NCBI GenBank assembly: GCA_022839105.1
Contig: JALHDH010000002.1
Span: 22,906-86,905, forward strand
Source: a bacterium
GTDB taxonomy: Bacteria; Vulcanimicrobiota; Xenobia; Xenobiales; Xenobiaceae
DNA length: 64,000 nucleotides
Reading direction: 5' to 3'
The notes beneath the pieces are model-generated. The model was not told the DNA's origin. It ran no database searches and saw nothing but the letters and a program-made list of their open reading frames with translations. Position numbers and translations under genes: made by a program. This document shows positions 25,255 through 33,837 of this stretch, piece after piece. Each line of letters starts with the position of its first letter. Within the stretch, counting starts at the first letter, position 1.

Positions 25255-26178
25255 TCAGCCTTCCCGGGGAATGTCCAGGATCACCTGGGAGGTATAGGCC
25301 CTGGGCGAGGTGCTCGGGGCAGGCGAGAAGAGGCCCTTGCGATCCAGGCGATAGCGCAGGCAGACCGAGAGGATCTCCAGGCTCTGCTGGAGGAAGCGGA
25401 CATTGCTGAGCTGGTCGGACTCTCGCCAGGAGATCGGGAAGAAATCGAAGCGGGCCCGGGCAGCCACCAGGTACATCAGCATGTAGACGTTGTAGTTCAG
25501 GTTGTCGGGGAAGGGGAGGTCGAAGCGGTCGGCCAGCAGCGCCGTCCGGAAGAGGTTCAGGCCGGAGCCCAGATCGGTCAAGCGGCGGCCGGCCACCAGC
25601 GAGACCAGGGCGTTGAAGACCAGGTTGCCCAGGATTCGGAACCGGGAGTAGCCCAAAAAGCGGCTGCCTCGGGTGAAGCGGCTTCCCAGGAAGGCGTCGA
25701 GTTCCAGGACCCGGCCTTCCTCGAGCCAGGGCAGCAGGTCCCGGACATCGGCCTGGTCATCTCCGTGCAGCACCGCGACGTGGGTGTACCCGTGTCGCAG
25801 CGCGTAGGAGAAGGCCACCTTGTGGCTGCCGCCCAGGCTATAGTTTGCGTCGTTGCGGAGCAGGACCAGGGGAAAGCCCGGGTGGAGCCGCGCCCAGGCC
25901 AGGACGGCCTCCTCGGTGCCATCGGTGCTGCGGTTGTCGACCAGGAGCACCCTGTGCACCTGCGCCATCACCCGGGGGTCGAGCTGGTCGAGAACCCGCA
26001 CCACCTGCCGGGCGCAGTTGAAGGCGGGGATGAAGAGCAGCAGCCGGTTGGATGGAGTCTTCAAGATTCTCGAACCCCCTGGGGAATCGGGCTGGGAGGC
26101 TCCGGGTCCCGGGTCCGGTCGGGAGGACTCGAGGCCCTGCCCGCTCTCGGATTCCGCACCCGGATTTCTCCGGAACAT
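25255..26178 (-). CDS. Family 2 glycosyltransferase
   Basis: A GT-A fold glycosyltransferase using a nucleotide- or dolichol/undecaprenyl-type donor. Recognised by IPAFNCARQVVRVLDQL at the donor site, LLVDNRSTDGTEEAV, the metal-site region VLHGDDQAD and the acceptor segment LGSGLNLFRT. The C-terminal quarter has amphipathic helices but no clear membrane spans. The 307-residue reading starts at ATG 26178 without a good ribosome site; its first about 38 residues are Pro/Gly/Ser-rich, and a TTG at 26064 with AGGGGG upstream may be the real start. It might feed the surface glycan decorated by the acyl- and carbamoyltransferases, but it is not in their operons. Confidence 0.88.
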   Translation of the reverse strand: MFRRNPGAESESGQGLESSRPDPGPGASQPDSPGGSRILKTPSNRLLLFIPAFNCARQVVRVLDQLDPRVMAQVHRVLLVDNRSTDGTEEAVLAWARLHPGFPLVLLRNDANYSLGGSHKVAFSYALRHGYTHVAVLHGDDQADVRDLLPWLEEGRVLELDAFLGSRFTRGSRFLGYSRFRILGNLVFNALVSLVAGRRLTDLGSGLNLFRTALLADRFDLPFPDNLNYNVYMLMYLVAARARFDFFPISWRESDQLSNVRFLQQSLEILSVCLRYRLDRKGLFSPAPSTSPRAYTSQVILDIPREG

Positions 26179-26223
26179 GCGCAGTTTTGCACCAGGGTCG
26201 GGAAACCTGCCTTTTTGGGAGGC

Positions 26224-26991
26224 TCAGGGAGGGTCCAACAGGACCCCCACCGGGCAATGGTCCGAGCCCTGGACCTGGGGCTGATGGAAGGACTCGAGCA
26301 CCCGGGGATCCAGATCCTGATCTGCCACCACGTAGTCGATCCGCCAGCCGATATTCCTCTCGCGGACCCCCTTGCGGTGGCTCCACCAGGTATAGTGCCC
26401 TGGCTCGGGGCAGCGCATGCGGAAGGTGTCCACGAAGCCGGAGTCCAGGAGCCGGTCCATCCAGGCCCGCTCCTGGGGCAGGAAGCCCGCGTTGTCCTGG
26501 TTTTCCCGGGGATTGCGCAGGTCGATCTCGCGGTGGGCGATGTTGTAGTCGCCGCAGAGCAGCACGTGTCGGCCGCGCGAGCGAAGCCCCTCCAGCCACT
26601 TCAGGATGGCCTCGCAGAAGGCCAGCTTGAAGGGGAGCCGGGCGTGAGTGCGCTGGCTGTTGGGGAAGTAGGCGTTCACCACCGCCAGTCTGCCGAATTC
26701 CAGGGTCAGGACCCGCCCCTCCTCATCGAACTCGGGCTGGCCCAGTCCGTAGTGCACGACTTCAGGTGGTCTTCTCGAGAAGGTGGCCACCCCCGAGTAG
26801 CCGGGACGGCGGGCCGGGTTCCAGAAGGCGTGGTAGCCCGCGAAGGAATCGAGCTCCTCTTCAACCTGCTCGCGACGAGCCCGGATCTCCTGCAGGCAGA
26901 CCACCTCGGCGGCCTGGGCCCGCACCCAGGAGAGCAGGCCCTTGCGAAAGCAGGATCGAATGCCGTTGACGTTCCAGGAGAGCAGTTTCAT
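26224..26991 (-). CDS. xth: Exodeoxyribonuclease III (AP endonuclease)
   Basis: Cleaves DNA at abasic sites and removes 3' blocking groups in base-excision repair. The 255-residue length is usual for the ExoIII/ExoA family. Conserved blocks are all present: LLSWNVNGIRS, the catalytic Glu in CLQEIRA, AYFPNSQ, the metal and catalytic residues in LCGDYNIAH, GWRIDYVV and the terminal GSDHCPVGV. It sits upstream of the glycosyltransferase gene on the same strand with a 45 bp gap and may be co-transcribed with it, and is divergent from the phosphatase/ADP-ribosylglycohydrolase fusion gene. Confidence 0.96.
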   Translation of the reverse strand: MKLLSWNVNGIRSCFRKGLLSWVRAQAAEVVCLQEIRARREQVEEELDSFAGYHAFWNPARRPGYSGVATFSRRPPEVVHYGLGQPEFDEEGRVLTLEFGRLAVVNAYFPNSQRTHARLPFKLAFCEAILKWLEGLRSRGRHVLLCGDYNIAHREIDLRNPRENQDNAGFLPQERAWMDRLLDSGFVDTFRMRCPEPGHYTWWSHRKGVRERNIGWRIDYVVADQDLDPRVLESFHQPQVQGSDHCPVGVLLDPP

Positions 26992-27081
26992 CGGCCCGGA
27001 GCTTGGTCACTGGGGCCCGGGTTCCTCCGCCCGATGGAGCGTTTCCTTGAGGCTCATCCGAAGCCCTGAGAGGTCACACCC

Positions 27082-28920
27082 ATGTATTCTGGAGCCCTGC
27101 AGGCGGCCATCGAGGCCGCACGTCTCGCCGGAGACCTCCTCCTGGCCGAGTTCTGCCGCCCGGGAGGCCCCCGAGGCAGCTCCGGGCACGCCCCCGCAGA
27201 CGGCCAGGCCGAGGGGCTGATCGCCGAATTGCTGCTGGGTCGCTTCCCCGAGTGGGGTTTCCGTGGGGAGGAAAGGCCGGAGCTTCGTCGGGGCGGCGAG
27301 CACGTCTGGGTGGTGGACCCCAACGACGGAACCAGCGCCTGGCTCGAGGGCTGGCGAGGCAGCGCGGTCTCGATCGCCCTGGTGCATCGGGGGCGTCCGG
27401 TGCTGGGTGTGGTGCATGCCTTCGCGGTGGGGGAGGGCGACCTCTTCGCCTGGGCTGAAGGCTGCGGTCCCGTGCTCCGCAATGGCGTCCCCCTGATCGC
27501 TCGGAGCTGGCCCGAGACCCTCTCGAATCGGGATGTGGTCCTGGTCTCCCAGCACGCCGACCATCGAGCCGGGTTCAACGCCCGGGCCGTCGCTCCGGCC
27601 CGCTTCCGGGCCGTTCCGGGAATCGCCTGGAGGCTGGCCCTGGTGGCGGCCGGGGAAGGGGCGGCGGCGGTCTCGCTCTCGGGTCCGGGCGACTGGGACT
27701 ATGCGGCCGGGCACGCCCTGCTGCGCGGAGCGGGGGGAGACCTCTACGACGAGGCGGCCAGGCCCGTCGGTTACGATTCCCAGGGGCGCAGTTCCCTTGC
27801 GCGCTGCTTCGGAGGCTCCCAGCCCCTGGCCCGCGAGCTGGCTGGCCGGGACTGGAGCCTGGGTCCACCCCGGCCCTCCTCCCTGTGCTGGCCCTCACGA
27901 GGGCGCATCCTGACCGATCGGGGCCTCCTGGCCCGAGCCCAGGGGGTCCTGCTGGGGCAGGTCGCGGGAGATTCGCTGGGCAGCCTGGTGGAATTCTTGG
28001 ACCCGGAGCAGATCCGGCGCCGTCATCCGGAAGGAGTCCGGGAACTGGCCGACGGGGGGACCTGGAACACGCTGGCAGGACAGCCGACCGACGATTCAGA
28101 GATGGCCCTGGCCCTGGCCCGGTCGATCCTGGCTTCGGGAGGGTGGTCTTCGAGTGCGTCGGCCTGGGCCTACGGGGCCTGGCTCCGCTCCGGGCCCTTC
28201 GATGTCGGGAACACGACCCGGACGGTCCTGGGCGGCCTCGGTGAGGACCATTCTCCCGAAGAGGCCGAGGGGATCTGCCGGGAGGCAGCGCTGCGGGTGG
28301 CCCGGCAGGGGGGGCAGGCCAATGGTTCGCTGATGCGGATCAGTTCGCTGGGGATCTTCGGGCATGCCCTGGAAACCGAGGTGCTGGTGGAGATGGCCCG
28401 CCGGGAGAGCGCCCTGACCCACGCCCATCCCGTCTGCGCGGATGCCTGCGCGGCCTTCGTGCTGGCCATCGCCTTCGCCTTGCGCACCGGCGGGGCGCCT
28501 CGGGAGGTCTGGGAGGTGGCCCGGGACTGGGCCCGCGAGCACGCCCACCCCGACGTGCTGGAGACGCTCGAGGCCGCCGACCAGGGGCCGCCGGCCCGCT
28601 TCACCACGCAGCAGGGCTGGGTCCGGACCGCCTTGCAGAACGCCTTCTATCGGTTGCTTCACGCCGGGAGCCTGGAGCAGGGCGTGGTGGAGACGGTGGC
28701 ATGCGGGGGGGATACCGACACCAACGCGGCCATCGCGGGGGCCTTGCTGGGCGCCGTGCACGGACGCCAGGCGATCCCGAAAGGGTGGGAGGAGGCCGTC
28801 CTGACCTGCCGGGCGCTTCCTCCGGCTCCTCATCCGCGTCCCCAGGAGTACTGGCCGGTGGACGGGCTCATCCTGGCCGAGAACCTGGCGGTCCTGGGCC
28901 AGGAGGCGGCTTCGGACTGA
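27082..28920 (+). CDS. Fusion of inositol-monophosphatase-like phosphatase and ADP-ribosylglycohydrolase
   Basis: A 612-residue two-domain cytoplasmic protein. Residues about 5-255 are an IMPase/CysQ-like, Mg-dependent phosphomonoesterase: metal residues in GEE (62-64), DPNDGT (79-84) and GDWDYAAGH are all kept. Residues about 275-612 are an ADP-ribosylglycohydrolase (DraG/ARH-like) with GDSLGSLVEF, the metal pair in PTDDSEM, and GGDTDTNAAIAGALLGA near the C terminus. The second domain would remove ADP-ribose from a protein or small molecule, and the first could hydrolyse a phosphate from the released or related nucleotide. No ADP-ribosyltransferase is visible in the window. Both active sites look intact, so the fusion is not a decay product. 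Confidence 0.9.
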   Translation: MYSGALQAAIEAARLAGDLLLAEFCRPGGPRGSSGHAPADGQAEGLIAELLLGRFPEWGFRGEERPELRRGGEHVWVVDPNDGTSAWLEGWRGSAVSIALVHRGRPVLGVVHAFAVGEGDLFAWAEGCGPVLRNGVPLIARSWPETLSNRDVVLVSQHADHRAGFNARAVAPARFRAVPGIAWRLALVAAGEGAAAVSLSGPGDWDYAAGHALLRGAGGDLYDEAARPVGYDSQGRSSLARCFGGSQPLARELAGRDWSLGPPRPSSLCWPSRGRILTDRGLLARAQGVLLGQVAGDSLGSLVEFLDPEQIRRRHPEGVRELADGGTWNTLAGQPTDDSEMALALARSILASGGWSSSASAWAYGAWLRSGPFDVGNTTRTVLGGLGEDHSPEEAEGICREAALRVARQGGQANGSLMRISSLGIFGHALETEVLVEMARRESALTHAHPVCADACAAFVLAIAFALRTGGAPREVWEVARDWAREHAHPDVLETLEAADQGPPARFTTQQGWVRTALQNAFYRLLHAGSLEQGVVETVACGGDTDTNAAIAGALLGAVHGRQAIPKGWEEAVLTCRALPPAPHPRPQEYWPVDGLILAENLAVLGQEAASD

Positions 28921-28928
28921 GAGGCAGG

Positions 28929-28967
28929 GGCCCGGCCGGGGTGTCTCGCGGACAGCCCCGCCGGGCC
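28929..28967. terminator. Bidirectional hairpin terminator between convergent genes
   Basis: Arms GGCCCGGC (28929-28936) and GCCGGGCC (28960-28967) with further pairing inside (GGGG/CCCC, TGTC/GACA) separated by single bulges. It lies between convergent stops. No long T-tract follows on either strand. Confidence 0.6.
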
Positions 28968-28990
28968 GGGAGGGAGCTTCGGGTGGACGC

Positions 28991-29500
28991 TCAGAGGTCC
29001 TTGAGGAGATCCCGCCCCTTCTCGCTGACCGTGGCCACCCAGTTGATGTGCCAGGCCAGTGCTTCGGGGGTCAGCCCGGCCAGGTCCAGCTCGGTCTGGC
29101 AATCCAGATCCCCGTGCTCGGGATCCAGCACGAACTTGGCGAAGGGGTGGCCATTGTTCAGTTCCATGGCCTTGCGCAGGAGCGCGGGGCTGAAGTCCTC
29201 GCCCGGCTCCCGGTCGACCAGGGTGCTGAAGATCAGGGCGTGCTTCTTCGATTCGTCCCAATAGACGACCAGTACATCCACGTCGGCCGCCGAGTCGCTC
29301 TGGAAGCGGACCAGGTAGCCCTCCCGGCCCAGGGAGTGGAAGTTCAGGCCCGTCTTCTCAATGAGCTCTCCCAGGTTTGGGGAGCCGCCCTGGGGTCGGG
29401 TGGAGTCTTCGGCCTGCGCCGGGGCCGAGAAGGTGAGCACGAGCATGAGGGCCAGGAGGCTCGCAAGCCTCCCCGCCAGGCGTCGATGGGATGGGTGCAT
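28991..29500 (-). CDS. Secreted YbjN/type III secretion chaperone-fold protein
   Basis: A 169-residue exported protein with a signal peptide (about 1-30, APAQA cleavage). The mature part follows the YbjN-like alpha/beta pattern: a central strand block (GYLVRFQSDSAADVDVLVVYW, ALIFSTLVD) followed by helix LLRKAMELNN and the segment GHPFAKFVLDPEHGDLDCQTELD. YbjN domains are found in stress-related proteins and usually bind partners; enzymatic residues are not expected. Export is uncommon for this family. It stands alone between the ADPRH fusion and YvcK. Function unknown. Confidence 0.72.
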   Translation of the reverse strand: MHPSHRRLAGRLASLLALMLVLTFSAPAQAEDSTRPQGGSPNLGELIEKTGLNFHSLGREGYLVRFQSDSAADVDVLVVYWDESKKHALIFSTLVDREPGEDFSPALLRKAMELNNGHPFAKFVLDPEHGDLDCQTELDLAGLTPEALAWHINWVATVSEKGRDLLKDL

Positions 29501-29612
29501 GAGGCCTCCTGGTGTGGTGGATGGATCCTGAGGCCTTCATTCAATGCCCGTCGGGCCACTCCTGGGGACGGCGGGATGGGGGAGCCGGGAGACCGGACGG
29601 ATTGCCGGGAGG

Positions 29613-30959
29613 CTACTTCACGGCGCGAGACGCGGGCCGCTCGGGGGCGGCGGGGATCTCGCCCGAGGTCCGGTGCCTTGCCATGACCTCCAGGATCGTC
29701 TCGGCCAGGGTGACCGGGTCGTGGCGCACCAGCGAGTCCTCGTTCATCAGGTTGGCGGGGATCGGCTCGACTCCCAGTTCCCGGATTCGCGGCAGGTCCG
29801 GCTTGACGGGATGGGCCCCCTCCCTCTCATACTTGCTGAGCAGCCGGTTTGGGGGGGCCACGTTGACCACGGCATAGTCGACCAGCGGGCCTCCGACGTG
29901 GCGGTGAAGCGCTTCAAGGTGGTCGGCCGCGCTGTATCCGTCGGTCTCTCCGGGCTGGGTCATCACGTTGCAGACATAGACCTTGGGAGCAGGACAGGCC
30001 CGCACCGCTTCGGCCACACCTTCCACCAGCAGGTTGGGGATCACGCTGGTGTACAGGCTTCCTGGCCCCAGGACCACCAGATCCGCTTCGGCGATCACCT
30101 TGAGGACCTCGGCTGGAGGGTGACAGCGCCGGGGCTCCAGATACACCTCCGAGACTGCTCCCTGGGCCTTGGGGATGTCGCTCTCGCCTCGGACGCAGCG
30201 GCCCTCCTTGAGGCGGGCGCACAGGGTGACCGGGGTCAGGGTGGCCGGCAGGACCCGGCCTCGGGTGGCCAGGATCTGGCTGGCGCGCTTCAAGGCCACC
30301 TCGAAGTCGCCGGAGAGCTCGGTCAGGGCCGCCAGGAAGAGATTGCCGAAGGAGTGCCCCTCCAGCCCCTGCCCGTCGCGGAAGCGGTATTGGAAGAGCT
30401 CGGAGAGGAGGCTCTCGTCGTCGGCCATGGCCACCAGGCAGTTGCGCAGGTCTCCAGGGGGAAGCATGCCCAGTTCCTTGGAAAGCCGTCCGGAGCTGCC
30501 TCCGTCATCCGAGACCGTCACGATGGCCACCAGGTTGGAGGTGTGGCTCTTGAGACCGCGCAGCAGGGTGGAAAGGCCAGTCCCTCCCCCCAGGGCCACG
30601 ATCTTCAGTCCGTGTCCGAGTTGGCGTCGCTCGTACAGCAGTTCCACCAACCTCTTCTGATGGTGGGGGACGGCGGCGTGGTAGACCGAGAGGAACCATC
30701 GGTGCATCGACCAGAGCATGACGGCCAGGCCCGTCCCCACCAGGCACCAGTCGACCAGGGCGCTGGAGGGCCTCCAGCCCGTCCACGAGCCGACCAGCTC
30801 GATCAGCGCCAGTTCCAGGAGCAGGGCCGGCTTGTTGGTGGTCAGGAGCATCAGGCCCGTCGAGAAGGTGACCAGGCCGAGCAGGGAGAGGAAGAGCCAG
30901 CGCTTGATCCGCATGCCTGGCAACAGCCACTTCAGCGGAGCCAGGAGCCTGGTCTTCAC
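29613..30959 (-). CDS. yvcK: YvcK/CofD-family protein with N-terminal membrane helices (gluconeogenesis factor)
   Basis: A 448-residue protein. Two membrane helices (about 20-42 and 60-85) lead to a CofD-like domain: nucleotide loop VALGGGTGLSTLLRGLK, then TVSDDGGSSGRL, PPGDLRNCL and LGPGSLYTSVIPNLLV. In Bacillus the soluble YvcK binds UDP-sugars and links carbon metabolism to wall synthesis; longer forms with membrane helices occur in several other phyla. The GTP-dependent lactyl-phosphate transferase activity of CofD is not expected. It overlaps rapZ by an ATGA junction, the usual rapZ-yvcK order, but the customary third gene whiA does not follow. Confidence 0.93.
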   Translation of the reverse strand: MKTRLLAPLKWLLPGMRIKRWLFLSLLGLVTFSTGLMLLTTNKPALLLELALIELVGSWTGWRPSSALVDWCLVGTGLAVMLWSMHRWFLSVYHAAVPHHQKRLVELLYERRQLGHGLKIVALGGGTGLSTLLRGLKSHTSNLVAIVTVSDDGGSSGRLSKELGMLPPGDLRNCLVAMADDESLLSELFQYRFRDGQGLEGHSFGNLFLAALTELSGDFEVALKRASQILATRGRVLPATLTPVTLCARLKEGRCVRGESDIPKAQGAVSEVYLEPRRCHPPAEVLKVIAEADLVVLGPGSLYTSVIPNLLVEGVAEAVRACPAPKVYVCNVMTQPGETDGYSAADHLEALHRHVGGPLVDYAVVNVAPPNRLLSKYEREGAHPVKPDLPRIRELGVEPIPANLMNEDSLVRHDPVTLAETILEVMARHRTSGEIPAAPERPASRAVK

Positions 30960-31858
30960 GAGGACGGGGGAGGCTCGGCACGCTGGATGTCCCGATGTTC
31001 GACCGAGACCGGGTGCCCCTTCTCTTGCAGCGCGCTCGCCACCGCGGCGGCCATGGCGGTCGAGCGGTGGCGGCCTCCGGTGCAGCCGAAGGCCAGGGTC
31101 AGATGGCGCTTGCGCTCGCGGACGAACTGGGGCAGCAGGAAGTCCAGGAGGTCCAGGACCCGATGGAGGAACTCGCGGGCCGCCTCCCGGGCGAAAAGGT
31201 AGTCCCGGACGGGCTCGTCCAACCCGGAGAGCGGGTTCAGTTCGGGGATATAGTAGGGGTTCGGCAGGAAGCGGCAGTCCAGGATCATGTCGACATCCAT
31301 GGGGACTCCGTACTTGAATCCGAAGCTCACCACATGGAGGCTGGCCTTCCCGGGGGACTCCGAGCCCGAGAAGCGCTGGAGGATGGCCGTGCGCAGCCGG
31401 TGCGCCGAGAGATGAGAGGTGTCCAGGTTCCAGTCGGCCCGGTTGCGCAGGCCCTTGAGCAGGCGCCGCTCCTCCTGGATGCCTTGCAGGACCCGGCCGT
31501 TCGAGGCCAGGGGATGTTGGCGGCGGGTCTCGGAGTAGCGCCGGACCAGGACCTCGTCGGCTGCCTCCAGGTACAGGATGAAGGGCTCGAAGCCCAGGCG
31601 CGGCAACTCGGCGATGGCGCCCTGGAGCTCGGGAAAGAACTCACGACCCCGGATGTCGATCACCATGGCCAGCCGGGCCACGCTGGAAGACCCGCAGAGT
31701 TGGGCGAACTTCGGGATCAGGGCCGGAGGCAGGTTGTCCACGCAGAAGTAGCCGAGGTCCTCGAAGCACTTCATGGCGAGGCTCTTGCCGGCGCCGGACA
31801 TCCCGGTGATGATGACGAATTCTCGCTGATCCACGGAGAAGTCTTCGTTCACTCCCAC
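30956..31858 (-). CDS. rapZ: RapZ/YvcJ-family nucleotide-binding RNase adapter
   Basis: A 300-residue P-loop protein with Walker A GMSGAGKS (19-26), ITGMSGAGKS at the N terminus and the conserved C-terminal domain (FGFKYGVPMDVDMILDCRFLPNP, and GCTGGRHRSTAMA). In E. coli RapZ directs RNase E to the GlmZ small RNA and senses glucosamine-6-phosphate; in Gram-positives the YvcJ homologue affects competence and surface properties. The start is GTG 31858, or GTG 31852, both behind AGGAGG. It is translationally coupled to yvcK and follows a strong hairpin ending the glnA transcript. Confidence 0.95.
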   Translation of the reverse strand: MGVNEDFSVDQREFVIITGMSGAGKSLAMKCFEDLGYFCVDNLPPALIPKFAQLCGSSSVARLAMVIDIRGREFFPELQGAIAELPRLGFEPFILYLEAADEVLVRRYSETRRQHPLASNGRVLQGIQEERRLLKGLRNRADWNLDTSHLSAHRLRTAILQRFSGSESPGKASLHVVSFGFKYGVPMDVDMILDCRFLPNPYYIPELNPLSGLDEPVRDYLFAREAAREFLHRVLDLLDFLLPQFVRERKRHLTLAFGCTGGRHRSTAMAAAVASALQEKGHPVSVEHRDIQRAEPPPSS

Positions 31859-31900
31859 TCCACCTCCTCGCCGTCCCGCCTCGCCGGATGGACAGGTTCT

Positions 31901-31934
31901 CTGCCCGCCCCCCGGGGCTCCGGGGGGCGGGCAG
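31901..31934 (-). terminator. Strong hairpin after glnA
   Basis: Fourteen-base perfect arms CTGCCCGCCCCCCG (31901-31914) and CGGGGGGCGGGCAG (31921-31934) with a 6-base loop, seven bases past the glnA stop. There is no T-tract, so it may be a GC-driven terminator or an mRNA-end stabiliser. Confidence 0.65.
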
Positions 31935-31940
31935 GCGGGC

Positions 31941-33278
31941 TCAGTAGGTCGAAAGGTAGCGCTCCAGCTCCCAGGGATGGACCTGGCAGCGGTAGGTGTC
32001 CCACTCCAGCTTCTTGGCGGTGTGGAAGTGCTTCCAGATATGGGGGCCGACCGCTTCCTTGAGCACCTCGTCGCGTTCGAACTCCTCCAGTGCGTCGATC
32101 AGGTTCCCCGGCAGGGTGGGGATCCCCATCTGGTTGCGTTCCTCTTCGCTCAGATCGTAGAGGTTGCAGCTCATCGGAGGACCCGGGTCCATGCGCTTCT
32201 CCATCCCGTCGAGTCCGGCGCAGAGCATCAGGCCGATGGCCAGATAGGGGTTGCAGGAAGGATCCGGCGAGCGAACCTCGACCCGGGTGCCCTTTCCCCT
32301 GGAGGCCGGGATCCGGATCATCGGACTGCGGTTCTTCTCGGCCCATGACACATACACGGGGGCCTCATACCCTGGAACCAGTCTTTTGTAGGAGTTGACC
32401 AGCGGATTCGTGAAGGCCGTGAAGGCCTTGGCGTGCCGCATCAGGCCCCCGATATAGTGCAGGCAGTCCTGCGAAAGCTGGTAGGGGGCCTGCGGATCGA
32501 AGAAGAGGTTCGTCCCGTTGCGGAAAAGAGACTGGTTCACGTGCATGCCGGAGCCGTTGATGCCGAAGACCGGCTTGGGCATGAAGGTGGCGTGCAGGCC
32601 GTGCTTCAGGGCGATGGTCTTGACCACCATCCGGAAGGTGACCACCTGGTCAGCCGTCTTGAGCGCATCGGCATAGCGGAAGTCGATCTCATGCTGGCCG
32701 TAGGCCACCTCGTGGTGGGAAGCCTCGACCTCGAAGCCCATGGCCTCCAGGGTCATGACCATGTCGCGTCGGGCTTCTTCCCCGCGGTCCACAGGGGTCA
32801 GGTCGAAGTAGCCCGCCTGGTCGTGAGTGCGGGTGGTCAGTTCCCCGTTGGCCTCCCGCTCGAAGAGGAAGAATTCCGCTTCGGGTCCGGCGGCCAAGCG
32901 AACCCCCATCTTCTCGGCGCGCGCGATCATCTGACGGAGGAAGCCGCGAGGGTCGCCTTCGAAGGGAGTCCGATCGGGCTGCAGGATGTCGCAGAGCAGC
33001 CGGGCTTCCTTGTGGTCGGCTGGCTTCCACGGTAGAACCGCGAAGGTGGCCGGGTCTGGCATCAAGAGCATGTCGGATTCCTCGATCCGGACGAAGCCCT
33101 CGATCGAGGAGCCGTCGAACATGATCCCTTCGTCCAGGGCCGTCTCGATATAGCGGCCCGGGATCCCGATGTTCTTCAGGCCCCCCAGGATATCCGTGAA
33201 CTGGAGCCGGAGGATCTTGATGTCCAGCTCCTTGACCAGTTTGACGACGTCGTTGCGATCCAGTTTGCGGCTGTCCAA
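31941..33278 (-). CDS. glnA: Glutamine synthetase, type I-alpha
   Basis: Makes glutamine from glutamate, ammonia and ATP as a dodecamer. With the TTG start at 33278, which has GGGAGG seven bases upstream, the protein is 445 residues, the length of the GSI-alpha (Bacillus-type) group; longer starts lack ribosome sites. Seen: FDGSSIEGF, the ATP/metal block GPEAEFFLF, the metal site NGSGMHVNQSL, NSYKRLVPGYEAP, and the RSPMIRIP arginine segment. The adenylylation loop of GSI-beta is absent, so control is probably feedback or GlnR-like. It is downstream of the DUF350/polyamine-like operon, separated by terminators, and is therefore likely independent. Confidence 0.97.
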   Translation of the reverse strand: MDSRKLDRNDVVKLVKELDIKILRLQFTDILGGLKNIGIPGRYIETALDEGIMFDGSSIEGFVRIEESDMLLMPDPATFAVLPWKPADHKEARLLCDILQPDRTPFEGDPRGFLRQMIARAEKMGVRLAAGPEAEFFLFEREANGELTTRTHDQAGYFDLTPVDRGEEARRDMVMTLEAMGFEVEASHHEVAYGQHEIDFRYADALKTADQVVTFRMVVKTIALKHGLHATFMPKPVFGINGSGMHVNQSLFRNGTNLFFDPQAPYQLSQDCLHYIGGLMRHAKAFTAFTNPLVNSYKRLVPGYEAPVYVSWAEKNRSPMIRIPASRGKGTRVEVRSPDPSCNPYLAIGLMLCAGLDGMEKRMDPGPPMSCNLYDLSEEERNQMGIPTLPGNLIDALEEFERDEVLKEAVGPHIWKHFHTAKKLEWDTYRCQVHPWELERYLSTY

Positions 33279-33362
33279 AGGTCTGCCTCCCTGACCCTCC
33301 CCCGAGATGGGGCGGGGCATTCTGTGGACGGCCCTCATCTCCTCCGCTGGATTCCACGAAAA

Positions 33363-33382
33363 GGCCCGCGCGTCGGCGGGCC
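33363..33382 (-). terminator. Intrinsic terminator of the DUF4178-DUF350 operon
   Basis: On the minus strand GGCCCGC (33382-33376), a 6-base loop and GCGGGCC (33369-33363) are followed directly by TTTT. It lies 49 bp past the DUF350 stop. Confidence 0.75.
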
Positions 33383-33396
33383 GGTCCGGCAGGCGG

Positions 33397-33415
33397 GTCC
33401 CGGGCTGCCCGGGAC
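33397..33415. terminator. Second hairpin before the operon terminator
   Basis: Perfect arms GTCCCGGG (33397-33404) and CCCGGGAC (33408-33415) with a CTG loop, 16 bp past the DUF350 stop and just upstream of the T-tailed hairpin on the minus strand. It may act in tandem with that terminator or protect the mRNA end. Confidence 0.5.
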
Positions 33416-33430
33416 GGATTCATCGGGATA

Positions 33431-33691
33431 TCAGGGTGTCCCGGGGGGCACGGGCACGATCGAGGTCCCCTGGTGCAGGACGGAGGCGACCACGATTCCG
33501 AAGGCCAGGATCACCGCAGCCATCACGATGGCCACGGCCACGTTCCCCTTCTTGAGTTCCTCCCATTCGTCCACGCGGGGGGTCATCTTGTCCCAGACGA
33601 ACATCAGGATGCCCATGGACAGGCTCATGGCCACGGAGGCCACCAGGGCCCAGACCAGGGTTTTGAGGATGTCGACCCACTCACCAGTCAT
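33431..33691 (-). CDS. DUF350 (YjfL-like) small membrane protein
   Basis: An 86-residue inner-membrane protein with two strong helices (about 8-31 and 50-71). The loop DEWEELKKGNVAVAIVMAAVILAFGI is the typical DUF350/YjfL signature. ATG at 33691 is used; an in-frame GTG at 33703 is possible. DUF350 proteins are repeatedly found with DUF4178 proteins and polyamine-synthase-like enzymes, as here, where it is the last gene of the five-gene operon, 146 bp after the FAD oxidoreductase gene. The function is unknown; the context suggests a membrane component of an envelope-modification or stress system. Confidence 0.82.
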   Translation of the reverse strand: MTGEWVDILKTLVWALVASVAMSLSMGILMFVWDKMTPRVDEWEELKKGNVAVAIVMAAVILAFGIVVASVLHQGTSIVPVPPGTP

Positions 33692-33837
33692 CAGCGTCTT
33701 CACCTTCCTCGCAGGCCCGTATTCCGGGCGTTCTGGAGTCCTCGGCCTCAGGCAGGCCGGACCCGCGCTCCTGGCGCCATTTTCGTGCCCGCCCCCCTGG
33801 TCCCTGGCAGTCGGGTCGAAATCGGGCGACTCCCGCG

